IMG/VR virus record: IMGVR_UViG_3300010388_000397
Location: 1-20,482 of that record
Source: a virus
Direction: 5' to 3' (one strand)
DNA length: 20,482 bases
The position numbers and the translations under genes are program-made. This document shows positions 13,120 through 19,407 of this stretch, one piece after another; within the stretch, counting starts at the first letter, position 1; every line of letters begins with the position of its first letter. The notes beneath the pieces were generated by a model that saw nothing but the letters and a program-made list of their open reading frames with translations, searched no databases and was not told the origin of the DNA.

Positions 13120-13373
13120 GACGCCGCCCCCTCGTGCTCGGTGGCTGGCGTCTGGTGATACTCGCCCATGATGTCTTCAACAGCGACTCCCAGCGTGCGT
13201 GTAATCCTCAATGCCTGGCTGAGCTTGATATCCGTTTTCCCCTGCAGCCAGCGGGAAATATGGGACTGGTCGATGCCGGCCATTTCCCCAATGTGTCGTT
13301 GGGCATAGCGTTGGCTTTTGGCGATGGTCATCAGGTTATGCGGGATCAGGATGCCTTTCTGGTTGTTAGCCAT
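13116..13373 (-). CDS. XRE/Cro-type HTH transcriptional regulator
   Basis: 85 residues from ATG 13373, with GGAG about 11 nt upstream; a longer frame upstream runs inside the preceding gene and is rejected. An XRE-type helix-turn-helix spans about residues 24-65: AQRHIGEMAGIDQSHISRWLQGKTDIKLSQALRIT, ending with the common LGVAVEDIM segment. The C-terminus is short and acidic. Its place between recombination and replication genes suits a Cro- or CII-like regulator. No CI-like repressor with a protease domain is in the window. Its first 28 nt overlap the end of the excisionase-like gene. Confidence 0.85.
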   Translation of the reverse strand: MANNQKGILIPHNLMTIAKSQRYAQRHIGEMAGIDQSHISRWLQGKTDIKLSQALRITRTLGVAVEDIMGEYHQTPATEHEGAAS

Positions 13374-13666
13374 GGTTGGACTTCTCCGTTGTGTAATGCG
13401 CAAGCGGATAATACCCTCTTCGCGTTTGTAGGGCATGTCGTTGTCTCCTGTGGTCGATGCCCCGCGCGCCTAGCATTATGCGTCGCGCTCATGGCGTTTG
13501 TCACCCACTCGGTCAGGGCGGCGGCGGGTATCAGCACCCGCCCCCGCACTTTCACGCTGGGCAGTTCGCCGGTCTCGATCAGCCGTCTGACGGTGCGGGC
13601 CGACACGCACCCTAGCTGGGTGGCGGCGGCATCGATGGAGTAGAGCAGTGGTTGATCGTCTCTCAT
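13346..13666 (-). CDS. Excisionase-family HTH DNA-binding protein
   Basis: 106 residues from ATG 13666; AGAGAGG lies 4 nt upstream, and a GTG one codon earlier is possible. A MerR/excisionase-type HTH is visible at about residues 8-58: YSIDAAATQLGCVSARTVRRLIETGELPSVKVRGRVLIPAAALTEWV, with the turn, recognition helix and wing strand in the expected order. The C-terminal part (THNARRAGHRPQETT...) is basic and low-complexity. Such domains serve as excisionases, small regulators or plasmid-type accessory factors. No integrase gene is in the window, so an excisionase role cannot be supported beyond the fold. It starts 15 nt after the exonuclease stop. Confidence 0.8.
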   Translation of the reverse strand: MRDDQPLLYSIDAAATQLGCVSARTVRRLIETGELPSVKVRGRVLIPAAALTEWVTNAMSATHNARRAGHRPQETTTCPTNAKRVLSACALHNGEVQPWLTTRKAS

Positions 13667-13681
13667 CACGCCTCTCTTTGG

Positions 13682-15388
13682 TTAGGTTTTGAAGCCCATC
13701 GCGAAGACCGCGAAGTCTTTCAAGATTGCGCGCACCAATGCCTCGTCTTCGCCAAAGTCTCGAGACTTAATGAATGCTTCGATGGTGGGATGCCACTCGA
13801 GATGCTCGAAGGCTGATGGCATTGCGGGCGGCTGCTCGTCCTCGATTGCGGCGGCTATTGGCGACAGCGTGCCGGTGGGCTCTTCTCTGGTGAAGAGTTC
13901 CGGCTCGTCTTGTGCCTGGGGCGAAGCCTCGATGGCGCCAATCTCCGCGCAGGGGGCGCGGTTCCGTGCTTCAACTTCGGCGGCGCGTGCTGCTTCCTCG
14001 GCGGCGCGTATTGCCGCCTGGGCTTCGGCGCGGGCTTTGGCTTCCGCCTCGGCGATGGCCTTGGCTTCGGCCTTGAGCCGTGCGGCTTCGGCTTCGGCTT
14101 CCAGGTGTCGGCGAATGCGCAGCCCCGCGAGGGCGTCGAATTCCTCGGCGTCACGCAGACCGATAGCCGCGAAGTCGGGGAAGAGGCTGTACCAATCCCT
14201 GCCGTCGATCCGCAGGGCGGCGCGGTTGCGCGTGAGCCGTGCGGCGTTGGCGGACAGTTCGGCGCGCAGCTCGCCGACGCGAACCGCGAGAGCATCCCGG
14301 CATGAACTGACCGACTTGCGGCCCTTTATGGCTTCACCCAGCGTCTGCCGCGCGGGGACACTGAGCCACTTGCCGTCTAGCTTCGATTCCAGTGCCTGGG
14401 TGTGCTGGATGAGGCCTTCCATGGCGCTGGCGATTAACTCGGCGCGTACCTCGTCTTTCCTGACTTTCACGGCCTTTTCCAGCGTCAAGCGCTTGGCGCG
14501 AAGCTCTTCCTTGAGCCCATCCATGACCCGGAAAACCTCGTCGATGCTGGCGGTTTGGGCAAGGGCCTGAGCTTTCACGGTCTCAAGCCGTGATTCCGCA
14601 TCCTTGCAGAATTTCACCGTGTTTTCCGCGTCGGCGAAGTCTTGGTCTGTCGAAAGGTCGGTCTTGATCGCGCCTATCAGCGCCTGGGCCGCAGTCTTGA
14701 ACCGGTCTAGGTTGGTCGATATGACCCGGCCTTCGATTTCGACCAGCAAGGCCGGCAGTGCCTGGATGGGCGTCGCTACCGGCGCGAGTATTGCGCTGAT
14801 GGGCGTGTAGTTGGCCACGTCGCGGGCGAACTGCTGCCAGCCTGCGATGAGCCGCGCGCGCATGGTGGGGTCTGGTTCGTACCAGGCTGCCAAAGGAGGC
14901 TCATTGTTGCCATTGCTGGCCATGAACATGCATTTTGTCGCCCCACTCACCATGAGTTGTTGCTCCATCTGGGCGCGGTGGTACTCGAGCAGTTCACCAT
15001 TGCGGATTGCCTCGGCAATCTCGCGATTGAGTGTCTTGTGCTCCCACGACACGTCACCCGCGAGAGTGAGTCCGTCCATGCTGGCGGACAGCTTGAGCCC
15101 TTCAATCTCTAGGCTCATCGTGACCGGGTAAAGCTCGTCGCCTATGGCGGCTTCCGCCCACGTGCGCGCGGCCGCTTCGTACTCATGCCCACGGTCAAAC
15201 CGGGCCTGGGTGGCGCTGTCGATCTCTTCCGGCAAACCCCGCGCATAGCGGTCGATCAGGGCCGCGCGCGTCACATAGGAACTGAGCCCCAGCATCGCGG
15301 CGGCATCGCTGGCGTTGAAGTGCGCGGCCCGGTGCGCATGCCACTCTGGGGATCCCTGTTGCAGGTTGTGCGTGATGGCGGCGTTCAT
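13682..15388 (-). CDS. YqaJ-type viral recombinase exonuclease with long C-terminal extension
   Basis: 568 residues. The N-terminal YqaJ nuclease domain (about residues 1-200) has GSPEWHAHR (12-20), SDAAAMLG (27-34), G67-H-E-Y-E71, catalytic D105 in SASMDG, E116-x-K118 in SWEHKT and the MEQQLMVSG helix (141-149). It would resect dsDNA ends to leave 3' single strands for RecT. The remaining 370 residues, unusual for the family, are mostly helical. They include an Ala/Glu/Arg-rich coiled coil (about residues 420-480, LEAEAEAARLKAEAKA type) and a C-terminal EAFIKSRDFGEDEALVRAIL segment. The ATG overlaps the RecT stop, giving the expected coupled exonuclease/annealase pair. The 8-bp-scale GC-rich repeats in the coiled coil are coding. 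Confidence 0.92.
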   Translation of the reverse strand: MNAAITHNLQQGSPEWHAHRAAHFNASDAAAMLGLSSYVTRAALIDRYARGLPEEIDSATQARFDRGHEYEAAARTWAEAAIGDELYPVTMSLEIEGLKLSASMDGLTLAGDVSWEHKTLNREIAEAIRNGELLEYHRAQMEQQLMVSGATKCMFMASNGNNEPPLAAWYEPDPTMRARLIAGWQQFARDVANYTPISAILAPVATPIQALPALLVEIEGRVISTNLDRFKTAAQALIGAIKTDLSTDQDFADAENTVKFCKDAESRLETVKAQALAQTASIDEVFRVMDGLKEELRAKRLTLEKAVKVRKDEVRAELIASAMEGLIQHTQALESKLDGKWLSVPARQTLGEAIKGRKSVSSCRDALAVRVGELRAELSANAARLTRNRAALRIDGRDWYSLFPDFAAIGLRDAEEFDALAGLRIRRHLEAEAEAARLKAEAKAIAEAEAKARAEAQAAIRAAEEAARAAEVEARNRAPCAEIGAIEASPQAQDEPELFTREEPTGTLSPIAAAIEDEQPPAMPSAFEHLEWHPTIEAFIKSRDFGEDEALVRAILKDFAVFAMGFKT

Positions 15389-16248
15389 TGGTTCAACTCC
15401 TCTGCTTGTGCGAGATCGTCCAGCCAGGCTTGGTTGGCCGGCTGTTGATCGAGTGCGGCGATGGCTTCGCGCTGCTCCGCGTTCAGGTCATATTTCGATG
15501 AGATCGCGGCGAGGATGTCGCCGGGTGATTTGCGGCCTGCCTCCACCAGGTCGCGCCATTTCGTGAGATTCCCGGCGAAGGCTTCGGGGTTGTAGGTGGG
15601 CAACTGCGTTAGCGCCAGCGCTGGCGGTTGGTCAACCCTCTCCCCTCGCGTTGGGGTTTCATTGATGACAACCTCGTTGAGCTCGTCCGTGTCATAGACG
15701 CCCAGCAGAACATCTGGAGCATGCAGACGCGCCCAGCGCTTGGTTGCCAGGTAGGCCAGTTGCTGTTTTGGATCGGATAACCAGAGCGGGGAATTGCGGA
15801 CGCTGCCGACTTGCGCCATGGATACCCGTAACTGCCGGGGCCGTTCCTCGCCGGCCAGCGTGGCTGTAATGGTGATGCCACGGGCCGCGCTGTTGTCGGT
15901 TTTGCCATCGACCTTTGACCAGTCGCCATCCCAGGCGTAATCAATGCGCGAGCTCAGCAGGCTTGAACTGGAAACCACGGCGTTGACCAGTTGGGCTTCG
16001 TAACCCAGCGCGCCGTTGACGATGTGGGTTTTCTGGGCCACGGCGAAGGGGTTCATGCCCCACTGTGCCGCCTGCATGACGATGGCCAGGCAATCGCCCG
16101 GGCTACCGGCCAAGTGCTTGGGGACCGTGATCTTCGCTGACGCCATGGCTTCCGCCAGCCGCTGCAGGCATTGCATGCCGACGGCATCAAGGGCCATTGT
16201 CATGGCGCCATGCCGCTCCGGTTTTGTGAGTTGTTGGTTTGTGCTCAT
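15385..16248 (-). CDS. recT: RecT single-strand annealing protein
   Basis: 287 residues. It carries the RecT core: LAIVMQAAQWGMNPFAVAQKTHIVNG, then GYEAQLVNAVVSSSSLLSSRIDY (about residues 53-103), followed by SDPKQQLAYLATKRWARLHAPDVLLGVYD (about 155-190). This family anneals complementary single strands during phage recombination and partners with the YqaJ exonuclease encoded next (ATGA overlap). The N-terminus and C-terminus are helical and charged; the C-terminal EAGRKSPGDILAAISSKYDL segment is typical of RecT proteins and may bind SSB. A GAGGAAACGG sequence lies upstream, and the ATG overlaps the previous gene's stop. A full-length, apparently functional copy. Confidence 0.93.
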   Translation of the reverse strand: MSTNQQLTKPERHGAMTMALDAVGMQCLQRLAEAMASAKITVPKHLAGSPGDCLAIVMQAAQWGMNPFAVAQKTHIVNGALGYEAQLVNAVVSSSSLLSSRIDYAWDGDWSKVDGKTDNSAARGITITATLAGEERPRQLRVSMAQVGSVRNSPLWLSDPKQQLAYLATKRWARLHAPDVLLGVYDTDELNEVVINETPTRGERVDQPPALALTQLPTYNPEAFAGNLTKWRDLVEAGRKSPGDILAAISSKYDLNAEQREAIAALDQQPANQAWLDDLAQAEELNQ

Positions 16249-16430
16249 TGTTCCGTTTCCTCTTCTTCACGGATGGATGCTGGTTGATACGTGGCGGGGA
16301 GGCCCATGGCGCGCATGTCGCGCCAGGCGCGGGACAGCCAGCCAGCGGCGGCGGCGAATGCCGCTGCGAGTAGCAGCAGCATCGCCCAACCGGCCAGCAT
16401 GAAAAACACGGACGCTATTTCATGGCGCAC
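16245..16430 (-). CDS. Small single-span membrane protein with GTG start
   Basis: The frame has no ATG with a good ribosome site. A GTG at 16430 is preceded by GGAGGG at a 6-nt spacing, so I choose it. The product has 61 residues beginning (V)RHEIASVFFMLAGWAM. One hydrophobic segment, about residues 8-32 (FFMLAGWAMLLLLAAAFAAAAGW), is followed by a basic then acidic tail (SRAWRDMRA...REEEETEQ). The start lies inside the end of the preceding gene (16-nt overlap), and the stop overlaps RecT (ATGA). A membrane protein in the early operon could alter host membrane or exclusion; no family is recognised. Confidence 0.65.
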   Translation of the reverse strand: MRHEIASVFFMLAGWAMLLLLAAAFAAAAGWLSRAWRDMRAMGLPATYQPASIREEEETEQ

Positions 16431-16765
16431 GTGAAGCCCTCCGCATGGAGCTGGTCTTGCGCCTCGCGGCGCTGCCGCCAGCACTGGAAGGAATGCGCCA
16501 TAAAGGTCCGCATGGTTTCCCGTGCCCGCTCGGGCCGGTTGTTTTCCACGTCCGAGAGGATGTCGTCGATCACATCGGGCGTGAGCGCCTGCGAGTAGGC
16601 AACCTCGCGTTCCCACTCGTCGCGGAGCCGTTCGGTGACAGCCTGGGGATCCTCGCCTTTGCCCTTTGGCGTTGGGATCGGCGGCGTTACTACTTCGCGC
16701 CGGTGCGCGATGGGCGCGGGGCAGTAGCCCCGCAGGAAATCAAAAGCCGGATTGATCGTGTTCAT
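16415..16765 (-). CDS. First gene of the early operon, unknown function
   Basis: 116 residues from ATG 16765, chosen because TTGGAGGAG lies about 6 nt upstream; a longer frame upstream would run through the promoter. The N-terminus MNTINPAFDFLRGYCPAPI is followed by a Pro-rich loop and two charged helices (LRDEWEREVAYSQALTPDVIDDILSD; RARETMRTFMAHSFQCWRQRREAQDQL). It is hydrophilic and probably helical, with no known motif. It is the first gene after the candidate early promoter at 16798-16826, so it should be strongly expressed. Possibly a host-takeover or RecT-associated factor; function unknown. Confidence 0.75.
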   Translation of the reverse strand: MNTINPAFDFLRGYCPAPIAHRREVVTPPIPTPKGKGEDPQAVTERLRDEWEREVAYSQALTPDVIDDILSDVENNRPERARETMRTFMAHSFQCWRQRREAQDQLHAEGFTCAMK

Positions 16766-16797
16766 CTTTGCTCCTCCAATATGTTGACCACACCTAT

Positions 16798-16846
16798 AGT
16801 CTAATGTGTGCCGCGCATAAACGCAAGGCAAATTGTGCGGCACACA
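16798..16846 (-). promoter_or_regulatory. Candidate early promoter with a 10-bp inverted-repeat operator
   Basis: On the minus strand TTGCGT (16826-16821) and TAGACT (16803-16798) are 17 nt apart and form a plausible but weak sigma70 promoter; transcription would begin near 16791, about 25 nt before the first gene. A perfect 10-bp inverted repeat, TGTGTGCCGC (16805-16814) and GCGGCACACA (16837-16846), encloses it. The left half-site lies inside the -35/-10 spacer and the right one just upstream of the -35. Repressor occupancy could block polymerase; the repressor is not identified in the window. Confidence 0.6.
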
Positions 16847-16856
16847 TATAACGAAC

Positions 16857-16882
16857 CATCAAAAAAACCCCGCCGAGGACGG
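16857..16882 (-). terminator. Weak possible terminator at the end of the SLOG gene
   Basis: On the minus strand a small hairpin (GCCG/CGGC, or alternatively CCTC/GGGG with one G-T pair) leads into a run of seven T that overlaps the stop codon of the SLOG-like gene. The stem is only about 4 bp, so termination strength is doubtful. It would separate that gene from the phage early promoter immediately downstream. Confidence 0.35.
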
Positions 16883-17470
16883 CACCCAAGCCCAAGCCCC
16901 AGCCCACACCCCCGGCCCATTGACCGGCTCCCAAGCGCCCGCGCCCAGGGACGGCAGGGCCGAACCATCGAAGCCCAGCGGGAAGGCCCGGACGGGCAGG
17001 CCGCGCGCAGCGGCGAGCCTGCCACACAGGGCGGTGCCCACGGACGAGGGCGAGCCGAAGAAGAGCACCGCGCCCGCGGTGGCTGCGCGAACACAGGCGC
17101 GAGTGCGGCCAGACAGGCGAGCCACCAGCGGTACGTGACCGGCGCCACCGGCCCACCACGAAACCGGGCCACCCTTTGCCGCGTGAGCGGCGACCGAGCG
17201 GACGGCGGAGCCGCGCCACGAGCCCGGGGCTTGCCAGCCGCGCAAGTCCGCGCCTTGCGCGAGCACGGGCACACCGTGCACCGCGAACACATGCACCCGT
17301 GCCCGATCCGCAAATGGCACGGCACACAGCACGGCTTCATCCGCGCCCACGGCGCACCCAACCGCGATGCTTTGCCCGTTGGCGAGTACCGCCCGGGCCA
17401 CTACGGCGACGAGCTGAGAGCCCGCAACAGGCAGGCGGCGCGAGCCGCCGAAAACAACGAATCCAGACAT
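16859..17470 (-). CDS. SLOG/DprA-like Rossmann-fold protein
   Basis: 203 residues. The N-terminus FVVFGGSRRLP (about 4-14) is a first strand with a GGSR loop; SIAVGCAVGADEAVL (34-48) is the second strand with a G-x-x-x-G-A-D loop. Later AVLFFGSPSSVGTALCGRLAAARGLPVRAFPLG (about 140-172) shows a third strand, a glycine loop and a helix. This order is the SLOG superfamily pattern (DprA, LOG, YspA), which binds nucleotides or single-stranded DNA. The C-terminus is Trp/Gly/Ala-rich and ends GFF. GAGGT lies about 5 nt before ATG 17470. Composition is GC-richer than the phage genes. It may be co-transcribed with 17531-17920. The fold is fairly sure; the ligand is unknown. Confidence 0.75.
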   Translation of the reverse strand: MSGFVVFGGSRRLPVAGSQLVAVVARAVLANGQSIAVGCAVGADEAVLCAVPFADRARVHVFAVHGVPVLAQGADLRGWQAPGSWRGSAVRSVAAHAAKGGPVSWWAGGAGHVPLVARLSGRTRACVRAATAGAVLFFGSPSSVGTALCGRLAAARGLPVRAFPLGFDGSALPSLGAGAWEPVNGPGVWAGAWAWVPSSAGFF

Positions 17471-17484
17471 AACAACCTCGACAG

Positions 17485-17530
17485 AGTAAGAGCCGGGGCG
17501 GCGCAGCCGCCCCAGCAGCGGAAGAAGAGC
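17485..17530 (-). other. GC-rich intergenic hairpin between the two flank genes
   Basis: On the minus strand GGGGCGGC pairs perfectly with GCCGCCCC around a 3-nt TGC loop (about 17493-17511), between the stop of the gene at 17531 and the start of the SLOG gene. There is no T-tract after it, so it is not a standard rho-independent terminator. It could stabilise or partly attenuate a dicistronic mRNA, or act as a single-strand DNA structure. Confidence 0.5.
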
Positions 17531-17920
17531 CTAAGCGGCCTGGGCCCAGGCGTAGCCCGTGCCGCACACCGTGGCGACGAGCTGGAAAGCCTGCTTGCCG
17601 GTGACGCCAGCAGGGAGCCGGACCTTGAGCACGAAGGCCGGACACGAGAGCGTGACCGTTTCGAAAACCTGCGACCCTGCCCCGCCAGGTGTAACCGATG
17701 CCGACCAGCCCAGCTCGCCCGCCACCTGTGCGGCATCCGCGCAAGCGGCAGACCCGGACGAGTAGCCGATGAAGATGCAAGCAGGGGCCGGATGCCAGCC
17801 AGCGCCACCCGGCAGGCAACGCCGTGCCCACACGTAGCCTTTGCCCGCCCGCGCAACGATTGGCGCATGGCGACGACCGGTAACGGCCAGGAAGTGCGAC
17901 TTGACGTAGTTAGCGTCCAT
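17531..17920 (-). CDS. Unrecognised protein encoded upstream of the SLOG gene
   Basis: 129 residues from ATG 17920, chosen because CGGAGG lies 8 nt upstream, a very strong ribosome site. The N-terminus MDANYVKSHFLAVTGRRHAP is followed by GKGYVWARRCLPGG. A central FIGYSSGSAACADAAQVAGELGW segment and a C-terminal FETVTLSCPAFVLKVRLPAGVT then FQLVATVCGTGYAWAQAA look beta-rich. It has several Cys and no signal peptide or obvious catalytic motif. Minus-strand coding, strong ribosome site and adjacency to the SLOG gene suggest a genuine two-gene unit. I do not recognise a family; a DNA-binding or virion role in a mobile element is only speculation. Confidence 0.65.
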   Translation of the reverse strand: MDANYVKSHFLAVTGRRHAPIVARAGKGYVWARRCLPGGAGWHPAPACIFIGYSSGSAACADAAQVAGELGWSASVTPGGAGSQVFETVTLSCPAFVLKVRLPAGVTGKQAFQLVATVCGTGYAWAQAA

Positions 17921-17940
17921 TTGAAACCTCCGATTGGTTG

Positions 17941-18803
17941 AAAACTTGGAACCCTTGCACACCCACCCCCCCCCACCCGCTTGAAAGCGCACGATTTGCA
18001 CCCGGCGAAGCATGCCAAGGGACCGTGGAATAAATGGGGGGGACCCGTTGCCGCCTGACACGCTGGCTATGGGCGATGGACTGCAAGGCGGCAATGGGGG
18101 GGCAACCGTTTATGCCGCGAAAGCCCTTGGCAAGCCCGGCCCAGACCCGCTGGGAAAGACCCGCCTAACCCACGCCCTCGATACGCTGGGAAAGAGCCTG
18201 GTAAACCATGCCGGGCGGTGCTTTGTTGGGTGCAAATACTTGAGCCAAGCGGGGGGGGGAGGGGGGGGTGTGCGCCGACCGATGCGCAGCGAGGGAGGGT
18301 ATGCGAAGCGGCCTTCTTCCTGGCCGCTGAGCGATACCGATATCCGGAACCAGTCGTGGCCTTATGTCTTCAAGCCGGGCATGGATGCTGGGCGTTCTGG
18401 CCATGGATGGCAGGCGGCGGGCGGACCGCGCCGGACCCGGCAAGACGGAAGGGAGTTGAGCGCAGCCGGGGCCGGATGAAGCGGTCGGCCCGCCGCCTCA
18501 TGGCGGGGATGGACCCCGGCCATGCTTCGCCATGGATGGCGCTCCGGCAGGCGTGGCGGCGGCTGAGTGGCAAACCGTAATGGACTAGGTTTGCCGCCAG
18601 CCAGAGCCGCGATTGCCGGACCCAAACAACTGCCGGTACTCCGGCAACAAGACCGCCTGACCCATGGGCAGCGGCCTGCCTGCTGGGCACCGCCCTATCC
18701 AATCCCCAACCCTTGGCCTGCCGGTACTCCGGCAACAAGACCGCCTGACCCATGGGCGACTGATTCCCTTCCGTGCCGCCCTATCGAATCATCTATCTCG
18801 CAC
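17941..18803. other. Gene-poor GC-rich region with homopolymers and short repeats
   Basis: No frame on either strand here has a good start, ribosome site and protein-like composition together. It holds long C and G runs (about 17963-17976 and 18250-18268) and two CGCTGGGAAAGA copies near 18149 and 18185. It also has two CCATGGATGGC copies near 18400 and 18530, and a CCCGCC/GGCGGG hairpin near 18490-18508. Open frames such as 18012-18479 look like translated repeat DNA. Confidence 0.55.
18630..18757 (+). repeat. 40-bp direct repeat, 88-bp period, containing a hairpin
   Basis: Identical 40-bp units occupy 18630-18669 and 18718-18757, and a shared CCGCCCTATC-AATC follows each about 30 bp later, so a unit of about 88 bp is tandemly duplicated. 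Each unit carries TGCCGG-TACT-CCGGCA, a perfect 6-bp stem with a TACT loop. A related hairpin with a CCGGTACTCCGG core and a longer stem recurs at 19083-19101. REP-like or ssDNA-structure elements are possible. Confidence 0.75.
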
Positions 18804-18831
18804 GGTGAACATAGTCCCGATTATGCGAAGG
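18804..18831 (-). other. dif-like Xer recombination site 1 (inverted partner)
   Basis: Read on the minus strand this is an 11-6-11 site: XerC-like arm CCTTCGCATAA (18831-18821), spacer TCGGGA (18820-18815), XerD-like arm CTATGTTCACC (18814-18804). Against the gammaproteobacterial dif consensus as I remember it, the XerC arm agrees at about 10 of 11 positions and the XerD arm at about 7 of 11. The spacing is exactly that of dif. Confidence 0.55.
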
Positions 18832-18859
18832 GGGTCTAAATAATCCCCGGCAAAATCCC

Positions 18860-18889
18860 CTTTCGCATAATCGCGGGATTATGTTTGGC
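18860..18889 (+). other. dif-like Xer recombination site 2
   Basis: On the plus strand an XerC-like arm CTTTCGCATAA (18860-18870) is followed by an 8-bp spacer TCGCGGGA (18871-18878) and an XerD-like arm TTATGTTTGGC (18879-18889). Eight-bp spacers occur in plasmid sites such as cer. It is inverted relative to site 1, 28 bp away; the two would pair in single-stranded DNA with a GC bulge in the spacer. A GGCGGG/CCCGCC hairpin (18887-18905) follows at once. Confidence 0.55.
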
Positions 18890-18974
18890 GGGCGCTCATC
18901 CCGCCTGGGGCATATTCAAAACAGGGATTGCGGCGCAGCCCACACGGAATTGCGTTAGGGATGCGAAGGGGCAG

Positions 18975-19051
18975 TCTGCCGGCTGGCCAGCGCGGCGAGT
19001 TGTAAAGCAATGCTTGATAGGTGCCATATGCCGCGATGGCCAGCCGGCAGA
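18975..19051. repeat. Large stem-loop with about 22-bp arms
   Basis: TCTGCCGGCTGGCCA (18975-18989) and TGGCCAGCCGGCAGA (19037-19051) are perfect 15-bp inverted arms. After one mismatch six more bases pair (CGCGGC with GCCGCG), giving about 22 bp around a loop of roughly 32 nt. There is no T-tract and no gene ends nearby, so it is not an ordinary terminator. It lies 86 bp from the dif-like pair and may be a replication, packaging or recombination structure of a mobile element. Confidence 0.7.
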
Positions 19052-19155
19052 CCGTAGCGAAGCGAAGCCCGTAGCAGCCCGACCCCCGGTACTCCGGGGG
19101 GAACGCCCAAAGACTGCGCCTGGGTGGACGGCTTACCGGTGGGCCAGATATCCGC

Positions 19156-19287
19156 TCAGTGACAGGTGAGCCGCCCGCAACGGCGGCAAACGAACACGCG
19201 GTCGCCTTCGATGCTGATCCGGATGAAGCGCCAACGGTGATGCAGGATGAGGCACCAGAAGGCGGATGGCAGAGGGAAAAAGCGCAT
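19156..19287 (-). CDS. Possible 43-residue zinc-ribbon microprotein
   Basis: From ATG 19287 the frame gives MRFFPLPSAFWCLILHHRW..., ending FVCRRCGRLTCH. A CxxC knuckle plus a final Cys-His, and HH near residue 16, could hold one zinc. The sequence looks more protein-like than its surroundings, with an aromatic and basic pattern typical of small phage or plasmid zinc proteins. The start lacks a clear ribosome site, and the open frame continues upstream to 19407, so the true start is uncertain. Not part of any operon I can see. Confidence 0.35.
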   Translation of the reverse strand: MRFFPLPSAFWCLILHHRWRFIRISIEGDRVFVCRRCGRLTCH

Positions 19288-19407
19288 GGGCACGGGCAAG
19301 GGAGCATGGTGAGGAACAATGGTACTGCGTAGCAGATCGAGCGCGTAGCGCGTGCGCTTCCCGACGACGACACCGCACACCCAACGGCCCAACACCGGAC
19401 AACCCAA

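Noticed and set aside
13689-14570. 293-residue plus-strand open frame opposite the exonuclease gene
   Set aside because: Ser/Ala/Arg-rich composition and no ribosome site. It mirrors the coding strand of the YqaJ gene, whose catalytic motifs are clear.
16808-17941. 377-residue plus-strand open frame opposite the SLOG gene
   Set aside because: It is Arg/Ala/Pro/His-rich, as expected from the antisense of a GC-rich gene. The minus-strand genes there have strong ribosome sites and a recognisable fold.
18012-18479. 155-residue plus-strand frame in the gene-poor region
   Set aside because: Gly/Arg/Pro-rich, crosses G homopolymers, has no ribosome site and includes translated short repeats; it is unlikely to be a gene.
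18370-18753. 127-residue minus-strand frame across the 88-bp repeat
   Set aside because: It begins in one repeat copy and reads hairpin DNA, with no ribosome site and no protein-like pattern.
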